DNA from: UBA10677 sp045654245
GTDB taxonomy: Bacteria; Bacillota; Clostridia; Christensenellales; Pumilibacteraceae
Direction: 5' to 3'
Assembly (NCBI GenBank): GCA_045654245.1
Contig: JAZOMX010000020.1
Coordinates: 1-64,000 of the forward strand
Length of the DNA stretch: 64,000 bases
Of the stretch, positions 15,810-25,119 are shown piece after piece. How positions within the stretch are numbered: the stretch's first letter is position 1; the number at the start of each line of letters is the position of its first letter. Made by a program: the position numbers and the translations under genes. The notes under the pieces were generated by a model that made no database searches, had not been told where the DNA came from, and saw only the letters and a list, made by a program, of their open reading frames with translations.

Positions 15810-17258
15810 TTAACAAGATTTTATAAGGCGAATATAGAACTCAACCGATTTATAAATCGTCTCAAGCGGTACTCTTTCGTCGTTACCGTGGATTAGGCTA
15901 CGCTCGTAAGTGGATAGTTCCATTGACGAGAAACGATAAACCTTGTCGGATAGCACGCCGTAGTGACGAGAATCGCTACAAGCGACCATAAGGTAAGGAG
16001 AAACAAGTGCTCCTTGCCAAGTGCATAAAATTGCATCTTTTACTCTTTGCCAACCCTCACAGTTCGTAGTAGATATTCTTGACGGCGCCATACCGTGAAT
16101 TTTGCGAATTTCAACCTCGTCGTCGCCTATCGTTTTACGAAGTCTCTCGATTGCCTTTTCGGGCGTATCTCCGCTAATAAGACGGAGGTTTGCCACCATT
16201 TTAGCCTCGGGAGGCAATACGTTTGCGCCCTTACTTCCTTGCATTTGCGTAAACGCTACGGTAGTACGAAGTAGAGCGTTCATTTCTCCACCTTTTTTCT
16301 TGCACATAGAGTTAAGCACGCCCTTAAATAGCCATAGATTAGCCATAATAAGACGGAGCGTAAAAGTCGATTTTCTGCCCAAAGTATCGAACATAAGTCT
16401 AGCAGGCTCGCCCATAGTAAACTTTGCCGGGTGACTTTCCACCTTTACGCACGCTTTAGCAAGTTTACCGATTGCCGTATTTCTCGGAGGCGACGAGGCG
16501 TGTCCACCGTTCGTCTTAACCATAAATTCAATGTCGGTCATACCCTTTTCGGCAATACCGATTAGCGCGCATTTTTCTTTTACTCCGGGGAAAACGCCTT
16601 GAACTACCGCTCCGCCCTCGTCAAGCACGAGCGACGGGGTAATGCCCTCTTTTAAGAACTTGTCCACTATACCTTGCGCACCCGTTCCAGCGATTTCTTC
16701 GTCGCCGGCGAACGCAAAATAGATATCGTTTTCGGGCGTAAAGCCTTTTTTCATTAGCGTTTCGGACGCTTGGAGCGCAGAATTTAGCGTGACTTTCGTA
16801 TCAAGCGTTCCTCTACCCCAAAGTTCGCCGTCCTCCACAATCCCTTCAAACGCAGGCTTTTGCCAGTTTTCTTCGACTGCGGACACCACGTCGTAGTGTG
16901 ACATAAGGATAGTTGGGTTTTTACTAGACTTTCCCGCCCACTTAAAGAGCAGTCCTCTCTCGCCCACCTTTTCAAACGAGCAAGTCTTGACCAAAACGGG
17001 GAAACAGTCGAAAAGCACTTTTTCAAACTTTCTAAACTCGCCCTCGTCCTCGTCCGCCTTATTCCTAGACGAAACAGTCTTAACTCTAACCATTTTCGCT
17101 AGGTCGGACACCGCTTTTTCACGGTCAAACTCAACGGGCGTAATCTCGTATTCTTTTTCCGGTAGCGGTCTAAACAAAAGCGTTCGTATAAACACTACGG
17201 CTAAAAGCAAGCCCAAGAGCGCGCCTACTGAAATTATAACGATTATCCACCACTCCAT
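15810..17258 (-). CDS. M20 family metallopeptidase, membrane-anchored (PM20D1-like)
   Basis: 482 aa. Residues 4-26 are a membrane anchor (WWIIVIISVGALLGLLLAVVF), followed by an M20 peptidase: SHYDVVSA (first zinc His), WGRGTLDTKV (bridging Asp), AGDEEIAG (Glu pair), LDEGGAVV, and the last metal His in IHGNDERV near the C-terminus. An MTDIEF-to-NGGHASSPP stretch begins the dimerisation domain. The closest named relatives I recall are carboxypeptidase/N-acyl-amino-acid hydrolases of the PM20D1 type; the substrate here is unknown. It is the last of three genes; its ATG lies two bases after the previous stop. Active-site side of the membrane is unclear. Confidence 0.85.
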   Translation of the reverse strand: MEWWIIVIISVGALLGLLLAVVFIRTLLFRPLPEKEYEITPVEFDREKAVSDLAKMVRVKTVSSRNKADEDEGEFRKFEKVLFDCFPVLVKTCSFEKVGERGLLFKWAGKSSKNPTILMSHYDVVSAVEENWQKPAFEGIVEDGELWGRGTLDTKVTLNSALQASETLMKKGFTPENDIYFAFAGDEEIAGTGAQGIVDKFLKEGITPSLVLDEGGAVVQGVFPGVKEKCALIGIAEKGMTDIEFMVKTNGGHASSPPRNTAIGKLAKACVKVESHPAKFTMGEPARLMFDTLGRKSTFTLRLIMANLWLFKGVLNSMCKKKGGEMNALLRTTVAFTQMQGSKGANVLPPEAKMVANLRLISGDTPEKAIERLRKTIGDDEVEIRKIHGMAPSRISTTNCEGWQRVKDAILCTWQGALVSPYLMVACSDSRHYGVLSDKVYRFSSMELSTYERSLIHGNDERVPLETIYKSVEFYIRLIKSC

Positions 17259-17260
17259 AA

Positions 17261-17980
17261 TTATTCTTCGTCCTTTTCAGTTTTTTGTTCCTCTTTTTTA
17301 ACGGGAGTAACTTCACCAAGCCAACCTTTCTTATACATAACGCGAGAAGAACCGATTGCTACGATTGCGCCAACGGGCACCATAATTCCTACCATACCGG
17401 CATTGAGCGCAGGAATAGTGATAAAGAGCACGAGCATTAGAGCAACGGGTACGATTGCGATTTTCCAGTTCTTGGAAATATACACAACGCCAAGCCCACC
17501 GAATAACGCAGGCAAAATGTTGGCGAAAGCCGGTTGCAAAATCTTGCTAGAAAGAACGTCGGTTAGCGGAATAATAAGTATTACGCCGACAATAATGATT
17601 GCAGTCGTCACGATAGACGAAACGGCAGTCGCAATAGTCGATATAATCTCGCCCTCCTCAGTACCAGCCTTAACGCCTGCGTCGTCCATACAACTAATTG
17701 CGCAAGGCGCTTTTAGGTTAGTGATGTTTCCCGTAACGAAAGATAGATACGAACTACCTGCTCCGAGCATCGGAATATAAGTAAATACTTCGATAAGTCC
17801 TACCGCCCAAAAGATAGGAGCGACGGACAAAAGTCCTTTTAGAACTCCGCCCATATTAGGAGTTACCTTAAAGATTATCATCAACACGAAAGGAAAAGCG
17901 AAAATAATTCCGCAAGCAATCCAACCCCAAATTTTTCCGTAGAAGTGTACGCTTTCAAGATAAGTTCTTTGCTTTTTCAT
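17261..17980 (-). CDS. Polytopic membrane protein, unknown family, paired with next gene
   Basis: 239 aa with about six hydrophobic segments (IWGWIACGIIFAFPFVLMIIF, AIIIVGVILIIPLTDVL and others) and a charged C-terminal tail ending EKDEE. I do not recognise the family. It is exactly as long as the membrane protein encoded just upstream (17994-18713), separated from it by 13 bases with AAGGAGG, and followed by an M20 peptidase two bases later. The equal size and tight packing suggest that the two proteins form a heteromeric transporter whose cargo is processed by the peptidase. That is inference only. Confidence 0.6.
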   Translation of the reverse strand: MKKQRTYLESVHFYGKIWGWIACGIIFAFPFVLMIIFKVTPNMGGVLKGLLSVAPIFWAVGLIEVFTYIPMLGAGSSYLSFVTGNITNLKAPCAISCMDDAGVKAGTEEGEIISTIATAVSSIVTTAIIIVGVILIIPLTDVLSSKILQPAFANILPALFGGLGVVYISKNWKIAIVPVALMLVLFITIPALNAGMVGIMVPVGAIVAIGSSRVMYKKGWLGEVTPVKKEEQKTEKDEE

Positions 17981-17993
17981 TTTTCTCGCCTCC

Positions 17994-18713
17994 TTAGCCC
18001 AACCACGCCGTAATGGGTATAGCGGATACCATCGCTATTACCATACTAATCGGTAAAGCGTAATCGGATATCCAGTTCCATTTGAGTTTTTTCATAAGTA
18101 GTCCGCATAAAAGCATAACGACCATAGAAACTAGCATTACGAGTACGGGAATAAAACCGGGCGCACCCGTCGTTACGTCGCAGAAAATAAAGCCTGTAAA
18201 CGCAGAAATCATACCCATAAACAAAGCGGAATTGAAAATCTCGCCCCACTTTTTGTCTTTTTCCTTAAACTTAAGCATACCCGTATCAACTTTCTTGCAA
18301 AGTAGCGGAATTGCAACTAATCCTACGATTATGCCAAGCATCATTACGATAGCAACCGTTACGAATTGCTGTGCGTTAATATCACTACCAAGCGACGAGC
18401 CTACTGCAACGAGCGCGGACTCTGCGGCGGTAGTCTCGTAAGTGAGCGAACCGATTACGCTTAAGCGTAGCCACGGAAGAGGTATTCCTAGGCTATACGA
18501 AAGCGTGATTACGCCGATAAACACGGATATAGCAGGCGCAATAGTGAAAAGCGTTGCTTTCTTAATCGTGCGCTTAACTACGCTCATATCCATACCTTTT
18601 TCTTTTGCTCTTTTGTATGCTCTAACCAAAAAGAATACTGACTGCGCCATAACGACGGCAATCACTATCGCAACTAGAACGAACAAAATAGGAGCGTTTA
18701 CGTCAAACTTCAT
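17994..18713 (-). CDS. Polytopic membrane protein, DUF5058-like
   Basis: 239 aa with about six membrane segments (FVLVAIVIAVVMAQSVFFLV, ATLFTIAPAISVFIGVITL, FIPVLVMLVSMVVMLLCGLL). By memory it resembles DUF5058 proteins of Clostridia; this was not searched. A conserved-looking polar stretch, GSLTYETTAAESALVAVGSSLG, lies between two helices near residue 95 and may line a substrate path. It is the first gene of the three-gene set with 17261-17980 and the M20 peptidase. Start ATG 18713 behind AAGGAGAAACTT. Confidence 0.6.
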   Translation of the reverse strand: MKFDVNAPILFVLVAIVIAVVMAQSVFFLVRAYKRAKEKGMDMSVVKRTIKKATLFTIAPAISVFIGVITLSYSLGIPLPWLRLSVIGSLTYETTAAESALVAVGSSLGSDINAQQFVTVAIVMMLGIIVGLVAIPLLCKKVDTGMLKFKEKDKKWGEIFNSALFMGMISAFTGFIFCDVTTGAPGFIPVLVMLVSMVVMLLCGLLMKKLKWNWISDYALPISMVIAMVSAIPITAWLG

Positions 18714-18732
18714 AAGTTTCTCCTTGTATTAG

Positions 18733-18760
18733 AAAAGGGCATATCACTACGCCCTTCCGT
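18733..18760 (-). terminator. Terminator after pfkA
   Basis: On the minus strand AAGGGCGTA pairs with TATGCCCTT (one G-U), loop GTGA, followed by TTCT. It separates pfkA from the transporter-like genes. Confidence 0.65.
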
Positions 18761-18767
18761 TTAGTTA

Positions 18768-19727
18768 CTACTTCGCTACGATACCAGCGATATCGTAAAG
18801 TTCTTTGTTAAATTTTCTCGGCATTGAAAGTCCTTCAATAATATCAACGTCGAAAATCTGATTGTCCTTAATTCCGACTATTCTATTGCCGATTCCTTTT
18901 TCTAGTAGTTGAACTGCGTGAACACCGAACATAGTGCCAAGATATCTATCCGTAAGCGTGGGCGAACCGCCTCTTTGCAAGTGTCCAAGCACCGACGCTC
19001 TAATCTCAAGGTTCGAGTTTGCCGATAGATATTTAGCAAGTTCTTCGGAATTGCCAGCGCCCTCGGCAAGGACGATAATTCCGCTACGCTTTCCGCTATT
19101 TTCGTACTCGTGTAGTTTTTCCAGGATTTCCTCTTTCGTCATAGGCATTTCGGGGAGAATAATCATCTCCGCACCACCGGTAACACCCGTGTAGAGCGCC
19201 ATATCGCCACAATGACGGCCCATTACCTCGATAATTGCCACTCTCTCGTGAGAGGACATAGTGTCTCTAATTTTATTGATACAATCTAGCACGGTGTTGC
19301 AAGCAGTATCAAAGCCGAGCGTAAAGTCGGTATACGATAGGTCGTTATCAATCGTGCCAGGTACGCCAATCGTTGGGAAACCTTTCTTCGAGAGAATTTC
19401 TGCGCCTCTAAACGAGCCGTCGCCTCCGATTACTATCAAACCTTCAATTCCTGCCTCGATAAGATTTTCCACGCCCTTTTGTTGACCTTCGGGAGTGGTA
19501 AATTCTTTACAGCGAGCCGAACGAAGAATCGTGCCTCCACGATGAACGATATCAGATACGCTACGCAAGTTCATAGGAATAAATCTCTTTTCCAAAAGTC
19601 CTGCGTAACCATTTTCAATACCAACTACTTCCATACCAGCGTTAATGCCGTATCTTACCGCCGCGCGAACGGCTGCGTTCATTCCAGGAGCATCTCCGCC
19701 ACTTGTTAAAATTGCTATTTTTTTCAT
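18768..19727 (-). CDS. pfkA: ATP-dependent 6-phosphofructokinase
   Basis: 319 aa, the standard length. It phosphorylates fructose 6-phosphate, the committed step of glycolysis. Motifs: TSGGDAPGMNAAVR (ATP loop), IGGDGSFRGA (Mg/ATP), and GTIDNDLSYTD with the catalytic Asp near residue 127; VMGRHCGDMAL binds the sugar phosphate. The GGDGS form with Gly after GGD is typical of ATP users. It sits just downstream of dnaE, an order common in Clostridia, but has its own promoter. Start ATG 19727 with AGAGG. Confidence 0.96.
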   Translation of the reverse strand: MKKIAILTSGGDAPGMNAAVRAAVRYGINAGMEVVGIENGYAGLLEKRFIPMNLRSVSDIVHRGGTILRSARCKEFTTPEGQQKGVENLIEAGIEGLIVIGGDGSFRGAEILSKKGFPTIGVPGTIDNDLSYTDFTLGFDTACNTVLDCINKIRDTMSSHERVAIIEVMGRHCGDMALYTGVTGGAEMIILPEMPMTKEEILEKLHEYENSGKRSGIIVLAEGAGNSEELAKYLSANSNLEIRASVLGHLQRGGSPTLTDRYLGTMFGVHAVQLLEKGIGNRIVGIKDNQIFDVDIIEGLSMPRKFNKELYDIAGIVAK

Positions 19728-19771
19728 AAAAGTAAACCTCTTTTTGTAATCGATTAAATTTTATTGATATT

Positions 19772-19800
19772 ATTATAAACTTTTATACTCTCGTTGTAAA
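19772..19800 (-). promoter_or_regulatory. Promoter of pfkA
   Basis: Minus strand: -35 TTTACA (19795-19800), 17-bp spacer, -10 TATAAT (19772-19777), in the gap after dnaE. Confidence 0.7.
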
Positions 19801-19826
19801 GTGATTACGAACGATTTTGCAAAATT

Positions 19827-22800
19827 TTAGTTCTGTATAACCTTAATATTTTTCTCGCCCACTATTCCGCATAATTCCGTAAGGAACGAATCACTCACGT
19901 CAACGGGATTTTCTTTAAGCGCGTATAAAGTACCGTCGTCGATATTTTTCAAATAAGCCTCGTCGTCGCCCGGATAAACGTCCAAAACGTCGCGAATTCT
20001 ATCCATAATATCAGCGTCAGACTCGATAAAGGAAATGTAAATACAAATCTTTTTGCTCGCCTTTTGCTTAACGTTTTCCCACGGTTCGATTCTCTCTACC
20101 GAAATTGTTGCGCCCTCTTCACGATGACGAACCTTTCCCGTAATCGTAACGAGTCGGTCTTTGACGAACAGTTTTTTGTACTGGCTCATCTTAAATCCGC
20201 CGAGCATTAGTTCTACCGTTCCGTATAGGTCCTCTAGTTTGCCCACGCCAAACTCTTTACCGGACTTTTTGCTAACCTTTTTCGTAGCCTCGACTAACAT
20301 TCCGCCAAGAGTTACCATACTATCCTCGGGGACTAGGTAAGTTTCCTCCGCATCACCGTAAATAGCAACCTCTTCACGCTTTTCATTAAGCATACCCGTA
20401 TTGTGCTTGTAATTTTTTAGGTGGCTCTTGTACTCGTCGAGCGGGTGACCGGTAAGATAAACGCCTGCAACCTCTTTTTCCTTTTCAAGTTTAGTCGCCG
20501 TGTCGTATTCGTCCATAACGGGATACTCGATTTTCTCTTCAACTTTTTCCGTATCAAATATAGATATTTGTCCGCTTAAAGAATTCTTATAATCGCGCGA
20601 AACTCTGTCGAGAATTTCCTCGTACTTATTGATAAGTTGAGAGCGATGAAGTCCAAAACAGTCGAAAGTGCCTGCATAAATTAGGCTTTCAAGTTGTTTT
20701 TTGTTTATCATAGCCGTTTTCATACGCTTAACGAAATCGTAAAAGTCCTTGAACTCTCCGTTCGCCTCGCGCTCTGCTACGATATTCTCTACCGCCGCAA
20801 CGCCCACGTTCTTAATGCCTGCCATACCGATTCGAACGCATCCGTCCTCTACCGAATACTCGGCAAACGAACGGTTAATATTAGGCGGACGAACTCCGTA
20901 TCCGTGCTCTTTTAGGTAGTTTAGGTAGTTAGAAATCTCTTCAATCGAGTTAATTCTATTGTTTAGCACCGCCGTAATAAACTCAACGGTATAATAGCAT
21001 TTTAGGTACGCCGTTTGATATGACAAATGCGCATATGCGGCGGCGTGAGACTTGTTAAATGCGTAACTTGCAAAAGTGGACATATCGTCATATATCTTAT
21101 TCGCAACGTCCTCGGGCACTCCGTTAGCGAGCGCACCCTTAATCGTTACCTTTTCGTCGCTATATCCGTGCAAGAACACCTTACGCTCTTTTTCCATTTT
21201 CTCGTGCTTTTTCTTGCTCATCATACGGCGAACTTCGTCCGCTCTTCCAAGCGTGTAGCCTGCGATATCTTGAACTATACGCATAACTTGTTCTTGGTAA
21301 ACCATTATGCCGTAAGTTACTTTAAGAGTTGGCTCGAGTAGTGCGTGGTCGTAAATAATCTTGTCGGGGTTATGCTTATTCTCGATATAAATATCAATTT
21401 TGTCCATAGGGCCGGGGCGGTACAACGAAATTCCTGCGATAATCTCCTCGAGCGTAGTTGGTCGAAGGTCGCGCATAAACTTTTTCATACCGTCGGACTC
21501 CAACTGGAATACGGCGTGCGTATCGCCTTCTCCGATTAAGCGGTAGGTGGGCTGGTCGTCATACCCTATTGCGCCAGAGTAAAAGTCGAGGTCAACGCCT
21601 CTAGTCTGCTTTACGTACTTAACCGCTTTTGAAATATCGGTAAGCGTACGCAATCCCAAAAAGTCCATTTTAAGCAGTCCTAACTCCTCGCACTCAATCA
21701 TATTAAACTGCGTAGTTACGATACCTTCGCTAGATTTTGCCATAGGCACGTGCTCGGCAATCGGGTCACGACAAATAATAACGCCTGCTGCGTGCATACC
21801 AGTTTGGCGAGGCATACCCTCGATTTCCATAGCCATATCTAGGATTTTATGCACCATTTCGTCGTTTTGATAAAGTTCTACCAAATCGGGGATAACGGGA
21901 TTTTCGTCCGCTTTTTTGGGTTTTTCCAAGCCTAAAAGATGCCCTATGTGGTTTTTACCCATCATCTTAGGCATAAGTTTAGTAATTTTATCTACTTCGG
22001 CAAAGGGTTGATTAAACACTCTTCCCACGTCTTTTACCGCTGCTTTGGCTGCAAGCGTACCGAAAGTAATAATCTGCGATACGTTATTTACACCGTATTT
22101 TCCGATAACGTACTCAATCGTACGCTCTCGTCCGTCAACGCAAAAGTCTATATCGAAGTCGGGGTTAGATACACGCTCGGGGTTAAGGAAACGCTCGAAA
22201 ATCAGGTCGTATTTAAGCGGTTCAACCTTTGTTATACCGATAGCGTACGCAACGATACTGCCTACGCCCGAGCCTCGTCCAGGGCCTACGGGTACGTCGT
22301 GGCGCTCCGACCAGTTGATAAAGTCCCAAACGATTAGAAAATAATCGACGAACCCCATCTTGCTTACTATTCCAAGTTCGTACTCGGCACGCTCTCTAAT
22401 TTGGTCGGTAATCACTCCGTACTTTCTCTCTAGTCCTTCGTAGGTGAGTTTGCGTAAGAACTCGTACGGCGTAGAGCCGTCGTCCGGAATATACGCCGGC
22501 ATTAGCGGTTCTTTAGCGAAGAAGTACGGTTCGCACTTGTTTGCAATCTCGAGCGTATTTACGATACTATCGTCAAGGTTGGGGAAAAGCGCGCGCATTT
22601 CGTCTTCGGACTTAAGGTAAAACTCCTTCGTCGGGAAGTACCCACCCTCGTCAATCGTGTTAGCGTCCATATCCTCGTCAAGGCTCTCGGGCGACATCGT
22701 CGTTCTAAACGATATACATTGTAACACCTTTTGCATTGCGCTATCACGCTTATTAAGATAATGCACGTCGTTGGTAGCAACGAGTTTTACGCCGTGCTTT

Positions 22801-23435
22801 CTCGCAATCGAAATAAGCATTGGTAAAACTTTCTTTTGGTCGGTAATGCCGTGGTCTTGAATTTCTATATAGTAGTCGTCTCCAAAAAGCGCCTTATATC
22901 TTTGTACTATTTCGTCCGCCTCGTCCATCGCGCCTGCTAAGAGCGCTTGCGGAAGTTCGCCCGCTAAACACGCTGAAAGACAAACCAAGCCCTCTGCGTG
23001 TTGGCGAAGTTGGTTAAAGTCAGTTCTCGGCTTATAGTAAAGTCCTTCGGTATATGCGTCTGAAACTAAACGAATTAGGTTTTTATAGCCCACCTCGTTT
23101 TTTGCAAGTAGTACGAGGTGATGAAACTTTGGCATTTTACCACCCGTAGTCGTCTTAACCGACATATCGTCGGTAAGATAAACCTCACAACCTATAATCG
23201 GCTTAACCTTAAATTCACGGCGTTTCGCCAAAAATTCGAAGGGGTTTGCATCTTTGTCCGTAAAACTAATCGCCGTTTTTACGAATTCGAGCGCACCGTA
23301 CATATTACCGTGGTCGGTGATAGCGACGGCAGGCATACCTAGTTCGTCGCACTTTTTGAAAATTTTGGATATTCTCGTTGCGCCGTCGAGTAGGCTGTAC
23401 TCGGTATGAACGTGTAAGTGAACGAAGTTGCCCAT
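19827..23435 (-). CDS. dnaE: DNA polymerase III subunit alpha
   Basis: 1202 aa, replicative family C polymerase. An N-terminal PHP domain opens with FVHLHVHTEYSLLDGATR (metal ligands in HVH and later AITDHGNMYG). Catalytic palm: GPGRGSGVGS and NPDFDIDFC near residue 428, then the third Asp further on. Then tandem helix-hairpin-helix, and a C-terminal OB region (VTITGKVRHREEG) that binds DNA or partners. No separate exonuclease domain is seen, so this is DnaE rather than PolC. Its ATG overlaps the whiA stop by one base (TAATG). Confidence 0.97.
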   Translation of the reverse strand: MGNFVHLHVHTEYSLLDGATRISKIFKKCDELGMPAVAITDHGNMYGALEFVKTAISFTDKDANPFEFLAKRREFKVKPIIGCEVYLTDDMSVKTTTGGKMPKFHHLVLLAKNEVGYKNLIRLVSDAYTEGLYYKPRTDFNQLRQHAEGLVCLSACLAGELPQALLAGAMDEADEIVQRYKALFGDDYYIEIQDHGITDQKKVLPMLISIARKHGVKLVATNDVHYLNKRDSAMQKVLQCISFRTTMSPESLDEDMDANTIDEGGYFPTKEFYLKSEDEMRALFPNLDDSIVNTLEIANKCEPYFFAKEPLMPAYIPDDGSTPYEFLRKLTYEGLERKYGVITDQIRERAEYELGIVSKMGFVDYFLIVWDFINWSERHDVPVGPGRGSGVGSIVAYAIGITKVEPLKYDLIFERFLNPERVSNPDFDIDFCVDGRERTIEYVIGKYGVNNVSQIITFGTLAAKAAVKDVGRVFNQPFAEVDKITKLMPKMMGKNHIGHLLGLEKPKKADENPVIPDLVELYQNDEMVHKILDMAMEIEGMPRQTGMHAAGVIICRDPIAEHVPMAKSSEGIVTTQFNMIECEELGLLKMDFLGLRTLTDISKAVKYVKQTRGVDLDFYSGAIGYDDQPTYRLIGEGDTHAVFQLESDGMKKFMRDLRPTTLEEIIAGISLYRPGPMDKIDIYIENKHNPDKIIYDHALLEPTLKVTYGIMVYQEQVMRIVQDIAGYTLGRADEVRRMMSKKKHEKMEKERKVFLHGYSDEKVTIKGALANGVPEDVANKIYDDMSTFASYAFNKSHAAAYAHLSYQTAYLKCYYTVEFITAVLNNRINSIEEISNYLNYLKEHGYGVRPPNINRSFAEYSVEDGCVRIGMAGIKNVGVAAVENIVAEREANGEFKDFYDFVKRMKTAMINKKQLESLIYAGTFDCFGLHRSQLINKYEEILDRVSRDYKNSLSGQISIFDTEKVEEKIEYPVMDEYDTATKLEKEKEVAGVYLTGHPLDEYKSHLKNYKHNTGMLNEKREEVAIYGDAEETYLVPEDSMVTLGGMLVEATKKVSKKSGKEFGVGKLEDLYGTVELMLGGFKMSQYKKLFVKDRLVTITGKVRHREEGATISVERIEPWENVKQKASKKICIYISFIESDADIMDRIRDVLDVYPGDDEAYLKNIDDGTLYALKENPVDVSDSFLTELCGIVGEKNIKVIQN

Positions 23436-24352
23436 TAGCGTCTCTCCTCCTTTTGACGAATTTCGTTTGCAATCTCTTCAATCTTTGCAAGTCTATTTTT
23501 TAGCGTGCTTTTGTTTAGTCCAACTCGCGCCGAGAGTTCGGACAAACTATCCTCGGGATAATCAAGCCTTAATTCTGCAACCATTTGCAGTTTCTCGTTA
23601 AGCGACGCTATCCCGATTTTCTTCTTTATAAGTTTAATATCGTCGATATGGCGCATAGACGCATTTACCGTTTTCGAGATATTGCCAAGTTCACAGTTGT
23701 TTCTTCTATTCGTATCGCTCCTAAACTGACGAAGTGCGAGTTCGTTATTCAGTTTAAGTACCGCTTCGCTCGCACCCATAAGAGCAAGAGCGTCGGATAC
23801 GGCTTCGCCACCTTTTAGGTACACTACCACTCGTTCTTTGCGCTCGACCACCTTAGCCGTAATATTGAACTCAGCAAAAAGCGAAACGAGGTCGTTAGCA
23901 AGCGCCGTATTAGATAGTGAGAACTCGAGGTGATAACCTTTTTTTAGCGTAACGCTACCACTACCCAAGAACGCGCCTCGAAGGTAATTAACCACGCAAC
24001 ACTCGGACGAAATTATAAACGGTTTAATTCCGCCTACTACCGCAGTTTCGCCGTCTTCTTGCTCGAAAATTCCGAGTGCGAAAAGTGCACCGAATAATTT
24101 TTCACCCGATAAATAAAATCCGCTGGCGTCTTTTTGCGCTTTTACGCCGTCGATTAATCCGCTAACGATTGCAGTAACCTTGTCCGACAACTTGTCCGCA
24201 AGCGATGGAAAAGATATTCTCATACCGTCCCGCGAGAACACTAGTGAACCGCCAGTATGCACGAGTGCAGACAAAAAGGCTCGTCTGCAACAAGGGAGTT
24301 GCGACGATAGTCTCACTATTTCATCTTTTGCTTTTGCCGAATATCCGTCCAT
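23435..24352 (-). CDS. whiA: DNA-binding protein WhiA
   Basis: 305 aa. It has two LAGLIDADG-like halves without nuclease residues, and a C-terminal helix-turn-helix: LRLDYPEDSLSELSARVGLN, then KSTLKNRLAKIEEIA. WhiA affects chromosome segregation and cell division in Bacillus and sporulation genes in Streptomyces. The start overlaps the stop of the PHP gene by one base and its stop overlaps the dnaE start, so murB-PHP-whiA-dnaE reads as one operon. rapZ and yvcK, usual neighbours of whiA, are missing here. Confidence 0.94.
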   Translation of the reverse strand: MDGYSAKAKDEIVRLSSQLPCCRRAFLSALVHTGGSLVFSRDGMRISFPSLADKLSDKVTAIVSGLIDGVKAQKDASGFYLSGEKLFGALFALGIFEQEDGETAVVGGIKPFIISSECCVVNYLRGAFLGSGSVTLKKGYHLEFSLSNTALANDLVSLFAEFNITAKVVERKERVVVYLKGGEAVSDALALMGASEAVLKLNNELALRQFRSDTNRRNNCELGNISKTVNASMRHIDDIKLIKKKIGIASLNEKLQMVAELRLDYPEDSLSELSARVGLNKSTLKNRLAKIEEIANEIRQKEERR

Positions 24353-25119
24353 TATTTTTCCTTATTCTTTCTACTTCTAAACGAGGGCAATCTTTCCCAG
24401 TTCGCAATCTGACTTAAATCAATGCCCACTCTTTTTACCGTCTCGAGCGGAAGGGACATATCGCCCACTCTATCTACCGAGTGCGCATCCGAGTTACACA
24501 CGAACTCCACACCCTCCGACGCCATAATGGAAAGTTCTTCGTCCGTCATAGATATGCGCTTACCGTTAAGTTCGACGTAAGTTCCAAAATGTTTACACGC
24601 CCGAGCGACTTCAACGGCGTCCGCTTTTATTCCGTAATTTATGTGCGAAACGATATCAATCTCATAATTTTCAAGCAATTTTAAGTAAGCGTCCGTATTC
24701 CTTACGATTTGCTTTTTAGTGTATTTCCCGTCCTCGCCTTTAATGAGGTTTGGCAAAAAGAACCTAAAAATATCCGAAACTTTATGCGGAACAACGAGTT
24801 TGTGATATCCACAAACGGTAATATCTAAAAGTTCTTTATCTCTTTCTCTTAAGTCCGCCGTTCCAAACCTAGAACTTAAGTTTGTTTCAAGCCCTAAATA
24901 AACCTTAATATCGGGATAAAGTTCGTTTAGTTTGTCAGTCTCGGCGCGCATTTGCGCCCACTCTCTACGAGGCACGTTGTAAACCATATGCCTAAATCCG
25001 TGGTCGGTAATCGCCACTTCCTTAAGCCCGATTTCTCTTGCCCTCTCGACGTTTTGAGTTATACTCCCTTTGCCGTGGGAGTGAACGGTATGCGTATGGT
25101 AATCACCAAAAAATGCCAT
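24352..25119 (-). CDS. PHP domain phosphoesterase (murB-linked)
   Basis: 255 aa. PHP metal-binding motifs: FGDYHTHTVHSHGKGS at the start, VAITDHGFRH near residue 55, a Glu in YLGLETNLS, and FVCNSDAHSVDRVGD near residue 212. The fold covers histidinol phosphatases and nucleotide or oligonucleotide phosphoesterases. In many Clostridia a PHP gene like this sits between murB and rapZ; its substrate is not established. The ATG abuts the murB stop with no gap. Confidence 0.85.
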   Translation of the reverse strand: MAFFGDYHTHTVHSHGKGSITQNVERAREIGLKEVAITDHGFRHMVYNVPRREWAQMRAETDKLNELYPDIKVYLGLETNLSSRFGTADLRERDKELLDITVCGYHKLVVPHKVSDIFRFFLPNLIKGEDGKYTKKQIVRNTDAYLKLLENYEIDIVSHINYGIKADAVEVARACKHFGTYVELNGKRISMTDEELSIMASEGVEFVCNSDAHSVDRVGDMSLPLETVKRVGIDLSQIANWERLPSFRSRKNKEK

